A stretch of 22,900 nucleotides of DNA, taken from NCBI GenBank assembly GCA_020851395.1, contig JADZCW010000107.1:1-22900 (forward strand). Direction: 5' to 3'. This DNA comes from Phycisphaeraceae bacterium. GTDB lineage: Bacteria; Planctomycetota; Phycisphaerae; Phycisphaerales; Phycisphaeraceae. Both the position numbers and the translations under genes were made by a program. The notes below the pieces were generated by a model, which saw nothing but the letters and a program-made list of their open reading frames with translations, was not told the origin of the DNA and made no database searches. This document shows, piece after piece, positions 22,211-22,900 of the stretch. How positions within the stretch are numbered: position 1 is the stretch's first letter; every line of letters starts with the position of its first letter.

Positions 22211-22233
22211 AAAAAAGCATACACGCCCCGTGC
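22211..22233 (-). terminator. Weak terminator-like element after mnmA
   Basis: On the minus strand a short CACG/CGTG stem (22232-22229 with 22225-22222, three-base loop) is followed within five bases by six T residues (22216-22211). It begins 10 bases past the mnmA stop. The stem is only four pairs, so termination is doubtful. Confidence 0.3.
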
Positions 22234-22241
22234 AAACGCGT

Positions 22242-22900
22242 TCAGACTACGTCCGGCGCCTGCTCCGCAGCCGTCACGGCCCCGGCGGCGCTTGTCCGAA
22301 GGGCCTGGGTGATCCACCCGCCGCCGATCAGACGCTGATCCTGGTAGCAGACGACCGCCTGACCCGGACTGACGGCCGACTGCGGCTGATCGAATCGCAC
22401 CTCCAGGCTGTCGGGCCCGGCGGCGCGGACGACGGCGGGCGTCGGGGCGCTGTTGGCCCGGATCTTGACGGTGCAGGGTGTGTCGTCGACGGGGGGGGTG
22501 ATCAGCCAGTTCGTCTGGTCCGCCCGCAGGCCTGCGGAGACGAGGTCCTGCTTGTGGCCGACGGTGATGCTGTTCGACGCCGCATCCTTGGCCACGACGT
22601 AGATGGGATACCCCAGGGCGAGGTTCAGCCCGCGCCGCTGGCCGACGGTGAAGTGCTGGTGTCCCGGGTGCTCGCCGACGGTCTGACCCTGGATATCGAC
22701 AATTGCTCCGGGCTGCACCCGGTCGGGCGAGTGCTTCCGCACCATCCGGGCGTAGTCGTTGTCGGGGACGAAGCAGATCTCCTGGCTGTCGGGCTTGTCG
22801 TGCACGGGCAGGCCGTGCTCGAGGGCGATCTGCCGGACGCGGCTCTTGTGCAGGTCGCCGATCGGGAGCAGGACGCGGTCGAGCGTTGCCTGATCGAGGC
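22242..22900 (-). CDS. mnmA: tRNA-specific 2-thiouridylase MnmA (5' end outside the window)
   Basis: Cytoplasmic enzyme that thiolates U34 in the anticodons of tRNA-Lys, -Glu and -Gln. About 219 C-terminal residues are present; the N-terminal ATP-binding (PP-loop) half lies beyond 22900. The frame runs through the window edge, reading LDRVLLPIGDLHKSRVRQIALEHGLPVHDKPDSQEICFVPD. This includes the second catalytic cysteine in SQEICF. Then come HPGHQHFTVGQRRGLN, YVVAKDAASNSITVG and the C-terminal beta-barrel ending in SPGQAVVCYQDQRLIGGGWI. All match MnmA. The last ~20 residues are an alanine-rich tail. The partial status is due only to the window boundary. Confidence 0.95.
   Translation of the reverse strand, partial: LDQATLDRVLLPIGDLHKSRVRQIALEHGLPVHDKPDSQEICFVPDNDYARMVRKHSPDRVQPGAIVDIQGQTVGEHPGHQHFTVGQRRGLNLALGYPIYVVAKDAASNSITVGHKQDLVSAGLRADQTNWLITPPVDDTPCTVKIRANSAPTPAVVRAAGPDSLEVRFDQPQSAVSPGQAVVCYQDQRLIGGGWITQALRTSAAGAVTAAEQAPDVV

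Overview
The window is a GC-rich, gene-dense stretch of a bacterial chromosome. The combination of genes points to a planctomycete, most likely of the Phycisphaerae type: a FliW-CsrA-flagellin cluster, two PEP-CTERM-anchored secreted proteins, a leucyl-tRNA synthetase with large insertions and no zinc-ribbon cysteines, a secretin-N-terminus-like secreted protein, and several short lineage-type hypotheticals. This placement is an inference from gene content, not a phylogeny. I see no insertion sequence, prophage, CRISPR array, tRNA or rRNA.

Layout. (1) 44-2582, plus strand: fliW, csrA and flagellin, closed by a clear Rho-independent terminator. The gaps before csrA and before flagellin are filled with perfect inverted repeats. 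Several of them expose A-N-GGA in the loop, including both ribosome-binding sites. This looks like a FliW/CsrA switch in which CsrA represses flagellin and probably itself; it is the most interesting part of the window. (2) 2653-5312, minus strand: a free-standing oxaloacetate decarboxylase/transcarboxylase-type carboxyltransferase with its own terminator, then a PabA/TrpG glutamine amidotransferase that may be leaderless, then a small membrane protein. (3) 5533-11312, plus strand: leuS, dnaB and a SAL1/HAL2-type 3'(2'),5'-bisphosphate nucleotidase. (4) 11313-12125: a gene-free stretch with a candidate promoter and inverted repeats leading into an orphan BlaI/MecI-type repressor. (5) 12267-14871, minus strand: nuoB and nuoC, separated by a PEP-CTERM gene with its own terminator and by a 650-bp structured non-coding stretch. 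(6) 14993-18806, plus strand: a K+ uptake operon (KtrB/TrkH-like channel with an extra N-terminal membrane region, KtrA/TrkA-like NAD-binding regulator) translationally coupled to an AI-2E/PerM-family membrane protein. (7) 18803-20165, plus strand: a consensus-like promoter, a 61-residue coiled-coil protein and a secreted protein with a secretin-N-like region. (8) 20236-22900, minus strand: mnmA (cut by the window end), two hypotheticals, then a second PEP-CTERM protein with its own good promoter.

Functionally the window mixes housekeeping genes (leuS, dnaB, mnmA, nuoB/C, pabA) with motility control, ion homeostasis and cell-surface proteins. All assignments come from reading motifs by eye; no database search was run.
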